8,049 nucleotides of DNA from NCBI GenBank assembly GCA_947440895.1, contig CANETO010000070.1:1-8049 (forward strand), in the 5' to 3' direction. Shown piece after piece: positions 6,398 through 8,049 of the stretch. The notes under the pieces are model-generated. The model worked only from the letters and a program-made list of their open reading frames with translations, did not search any database and was not told the DNA's origin. This DNA is from Planctomycetaceae bacterium. Its GTDB lineage: Bacteria > Planctomycetota > Planctomycetia > Pirellulales > UBA1268. A program made the translations under genes and the position numbers. Numbering within the stretch: position 1 is the stretch's first letter; each line of letters opens with the position of its first letter.

Positions 6398-7680
6398 CGC
6401 GAGGCCGTCTCGAATCGACCGGCCTCCAGTTTCGCCGCCGGCACGGGAAACTGATCGGCCAGTTCCGCCACATCGCCCTTCGTCGTGGCGATCACCTGCT
6501 CGTCGCTTGGCGCCTTCAACACACGGAGAATCCAGGCCGCAACCTGCTTCATTTCCGCAGCACCCATGCCGCGGGTGGTGAGGGCGGGCGTGCCCAGACG
6601 GATGCCGGAGGGGTCCATCGGCTTTCGCGAGTCGAACGGAATCATGTTCTTGTTGCAGGTGATGCCGCAGCGATCGAGCACCTCCTCGGCCAGCTTGCCG
6701 CCAATGCCCAGCGGCGTCACGTCGACGAGCATGAGGTGGTTGTCGGTGCCACCGCTGACGAGGTTGACGCCACCGGAGGCGAGGCATGCGGCCAGCGTCC
6801 GTGCATTGTCGACCACATCCTGGGCATATCGCTTGAACTCGGGCTTGAGCGCCTCGCCGAAGGCCACGGCCTTCCCGGCGATCACGTGCATCAGCGGACC
6901 GCCCTGCGTGCCGGGGAACACCGAGCGATCGAGGGCCTTGGCATTCTCGGCACGGCACATCGCGATGCCGCCCCGCGGCCCGCGGAGGGTCTTGTGCGTT
7001 GTGCTGGTCACAAAGTCGGCGACCGGCACAGGATTGTCATGGATGCCCGCGGCGACGAGCCCCGAGTAGTGGGCCATGTCGACCAACAGCTTCGCACCGA
7101 CTTCCCTCGCAATCTCGGCGAACCGGCCGTGCGGAATCTCACGGGGATACGCGCTCGCGCCGGCCACGATCAGCTTCGGCTTGTGTTCCCGCGCCAGGCT
7201 CACGATCTGGTCGAAGTCGAGGAGCTGGTTGTCGCGGCGAACGCCGTAGTGGACGAACCGGTAGAAAATGCCCGAGCTGTTGAGCTTCATGCCGTGCGTC
7301 AAGTGGCCGCCGTGGGCCAGATCGAAGGCCAGCACGGTGTCACCTGGTTGGATCGCGGTGAGATAGACGGCCGAGTTGGCCTGGCTGCCGGAGTGGGGCT
7401 GCACGTTGACATGCTCGGCCCCGAAGAGGGCCTTCAGCCGGTCACGGGCCAGATCCTCGACCTTGTCGACGAACTCGCAGCCGCCGTAGTAGCGGTGGCC
7501 GGGGTAGCCCTCGGCATACTTGTTGGTGAGCACGCTGCCGACCGCCTGCATGACCGCGGGGCTCGTGAAGTTCTCGCTGGCGATCATCTCCAGCCCGTCC
7601 TGCTGCCGGGTCTGCTCCGCGGCCACGGCCGACCAAACCTCGGGATCATCCTGCTCGACGAAATTGGGCGTGCCGTTCAT
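6394..7680 (-). CDS. glyA: Serine hydroxymethyltransferase
   Basis: This 428-residue pyridoxal-phosphate enzyme converts serine and tetrahydrofolate to glycine and 5,10-methylene-tetrahydrofolate, the main one-carbon source in the cytoplasm. Conserved features in order: LEMIASENFTSPAVMQA (30-46), NKYAEGYPGHRYYGG (53-67), HSGSQANSAVY (96-106), LAHGGHLTHG (121-130), VDMAHYSGLVA (200-210) with Asp201 for the cofactor ring nitrogen, STTHKTLRGPRGG (226-238) with the Schiff-base Lys230, and SGIRLGTPALTTRG (358-371) with substrate-carboxylate Arg361. The length matches bacterial GlyA. The ATG at 7680 has AGGAG (7688-7692, opposite strand) 7 bases upstream; the open frame further upstream is spacer. 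Its stop overlaps the aguB start by 4 bases, making it the first gene of a glyA-aguB-aguA operon. Pairing a one-carbon enzyme with putrescine synthesis is uncommon, and no direct metabolic link is obvious. Confidence 0.97.
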   Translation of the reverse strand: MNGTPNFVEQDDPEVWSAVAAEQTRQQDGLEMIASENFTSPAVMQAVGSVLTNKYAEGYPGHRYYGGCEFVDKVEDLARDRLKALFGAEHVNVQPHSGSQANSAVYLTAIQPGDTVLAFDLAHGGHLTHGMKLNSSGIFYRFVHYGVRRDNQLLDFDQIVSLAREHKPKLIVAGASAYPREIPHGRFAEIAREVGAKLLVDMAHYSGLVAAGIHDNPVPVADFVTSTTHKTLRGPRGGIAMCRAENAKALDRSVFPGTQGGPLMHVIAGKAVAFGEALKPEFKRYAQDVVDNARTLAACLASGGVNLVSGGTDNHLMLVDVTPLGIGGKLAEEVLDRCGITCNKNMIPFDSRKPMDPSGIRLGTPALTTRGMGAAEMKQVAAWILRVLKAPSDEQVIATTKGDVAELADQFPVPAAKLEAGRFETASR

Positions 7681-7729
7681 GGGTCTTCTCCTGCGCGGGG
7701 ACGGGGGGCTGCAGCGGGGTGGGAATTGA

Positions 7730-7758
7730 ATTGTGGGCATCGGAAGCGAGGGCGTCAA
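7730..7758 (-). promoter_or_regulatory. Likely promoter of the glyA-aguB-aguA operon
   Basis: On the minus strand TTGACG (7758-7753) is followed after 17 bases by CACAAT (7735-7730), giving 5/6 and 4/6 matches to the sigma-70 consensus at ideal spacing. Transcription would start near 7723, leaving a leader of about 43 bases that includes the glyA ribosome site. The match is by eye only. Confidence 0.45.
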
Positions 7759-7813
7759 CGAAGTGCTGCGGCCGCCGCGGCGATCGCGTTCCGGGCCCGG
7801 GCAATGCTGCTGA

Positions 7814-7842
7814 TTGACGACGCCTCTGAAGAGCCTTATTAC
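7814..7842 (+). promoter_or_regulatory. Likely promoter of hss
   Basis: TTGACG (7814-7819) is followed after exactly 17 bases by TATTAC (7837-7842), giving 5/6 and 4/6 matches to the sigma-70 consensus. The start of transcription would fall near 7849, about 50 bases before ATG 7901. The -35 hexamer is identical to the one proposed for the divergent glyA operon. The -10 lies at the centre of the inverted repeat at 7829-7851. Confidence 0.45.
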
Positions 7843-7851
7843 AAGGCTCTT
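7829..7851 (+). promoter_or_regulatory. Perfect inverted repeat upstream of hss: operator or attenuator hairpin
   Basis: AAGAGCCTT (7829-7837) and AAGGCTCTT (7843-7851) are exact reverse complements separated by ATTAC. Two readings fit. As DNA it is a 23-bp dyad over the proposed hss -10, a natural place for a repressor. As RNA from a start further upstream, it is a 9-bp hairpin followed by a T-rich run (TTTGTTCTCT), resembling a weak intrinsic terminator in the hss leader. The two readings are mutually exclusive for a transcript starting near 7849, which would lack the hairpin. The rest of the 220-base spacer contains GC-rich palindromes such as CCGGGCCCGG (7791-7800) but no gene. Confidence 0.6.
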
Positions 7852-7900
7852 TGTTCTCTGGCGGTCCGCCATGGCCGCTTGCCTCTTCCGGAAATCGACC

Positions 7901-8049
7901 ATGCCCCAGTGGCCCGTGCATGCCCATATTGACGGCCCCATCGTCATGATCGGTTTCGGCTCGATCGGCCGCGGCACGCTCCCTCTGATCGAACGCCATT
8001 TTACGTTCGACCGTTCGCGATTCGTGGTGATCGATCCCGACGACAGCAA
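7901..8049 (+). CDS. hss: Homospermidine synthase, N-terminal part (cut by the right edge)
   Basis: From ATG 7901 the frame is open for 49 codons to the window end. The protein begins MPQWPVHAHIDGPIVMIGFG and continues SIGRGTLPLIERHF, then RFVVIDPDDS at 40-49. This is the highly conserved start of bacterial homospermidine synthase: a Rossmann fold with the NAD-binding GFGSIG (18-23) and an acidic Asp45 at the end of the second strand for the NAD ribose. The enzyme uses NAD to transfer an aminobutyl group between putrescine molecules (or from spermidine), making sym-homospermidine in the cytoplasm. GGAAA (7890-7894) lies 6 bases upstream, a modest ribosome site. An in-frame ATG at 7871 would add 10 residues but has no ribosome site and does not fit the family start. 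The gene is divergent from glyA-aguB-aguA, whose product putrescine is its substrate. The catalytic domain lies beyond the window. Confidence 0.9.
   Translation, partial: MPQWPVHAHIDGPIVMIGFGSIGRGTLPLIERHFTFDRSRFVVIDPDDS

Noticed and set aside
6398..6958. Upstream extension of the aguB frame to 6958, which would give a 490-residue protein
   Set aside because: The added part is out-of-frame glyA coding sequence; the nitrilase domain begins near residue 21 of the 303-residue form.
7780..7787. GCGATCGC, the cyanobacterial HIP1 octamer
   Set aside because: A single copy of a GC-rich palindrome is expected by chance here; all other evidence points to a planctomycete, not a cyanobacterium.
7681..7828. 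Possible riboswitch in the glyA leader
   Set aside because: The likely leader is only about 43 bases, and I could not recognise a glycine, tetrahydrofolate or SAM riboswitch core in the spacer.
6736..7932. A 398-codon open frame on the plus strand opposite glyA and the spacer
   Set aside because: It mirrors the glyA coding frame, has no domain or ribosome site, and would run through the divergent promoters and the hss start.
7681..8049. Upstream extension of the glyA frame to the right edge
   Set aside because: The ATG at 7680 has a good ribosome site and a normal family start; the extension would overlap hss, a recognised gene on the other strand.

Overview
The window reads as ordinary chromosomal DNA of a high-GC planctomycete. 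A Pirellulales-type organism is the best guess, but that is inferred from style and not from a marker gene. The clearest hint is the secreted subtilase, whose N-terminus carries the short 'LLESRLTMS' motif typical of planctomycete extracellular proteins, together with a prodomain, a proline linker and a PPC domain. The secreted aldose 1-epimerase and the homospermidine synthase fit the same picture. Codon usage and GC content look even throughout. I see no insertion sequence, tRNA, rRNA, CRISPR array or phage gene.

Layout, left to right. Positions 1-265 (minus) hold the N-terminal part of a rhomboid-family membrane protein that runs off the left edge. A 227-base divergent spacer (266-492) follows. 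Positions 493-2556 (plus) encode a 687-residue secreted S8 serine protease. Its 3' end overlaps by 43 bases, tail to tail, a minus-strand aldose 1-epimerase (galM, 2514-3740). Upstream of galM on the same strand is a DoxX-family membrane protein (3796-4290). A 158-base spacer (4291-4448) follows, containing a hairpin that overlaps the aguA stop codon. Next comes a tight minus-strand trio read in the order glyA (7680-6394), aguB (6397-5486) and aguA (5483-4449), with a 4-base ATGA overlap and then a 2-base gap. A 220-base divergent spacer (7681-7900) separates glyA from a plus-strand gene at 7901 that runs off the right edge and is recognisably homospermidine synthase.

How the genes work together. 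Agmatine deiminase (AguA) turns agmatine into N-carbamoylputrescine. N-carbamoylputrescine amidase (AguB) turns that into putrescine. Homospermidine synthase (Hss) consumes putrescine to make homospermidine. The right half of the window is therefore a divergent polyamine locus covering agmatine to homospermidine, with serine hydroxymethyltransferase (GlyA) translationally coupled at the head of the aguBA operon. Arginine decarboxylase, needed to make agmatine, is not in the window. The glyA/hss spacer holds two divergent promoter-like sequences, both with TTGACG -35 boxes. It also holds a perfect 9-bp-arm inverted repeat overlapping the proposed hss -10, which is the best candidate for a regulatory element here. 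No wholly new system is evident; the genes themselves belong to known families.
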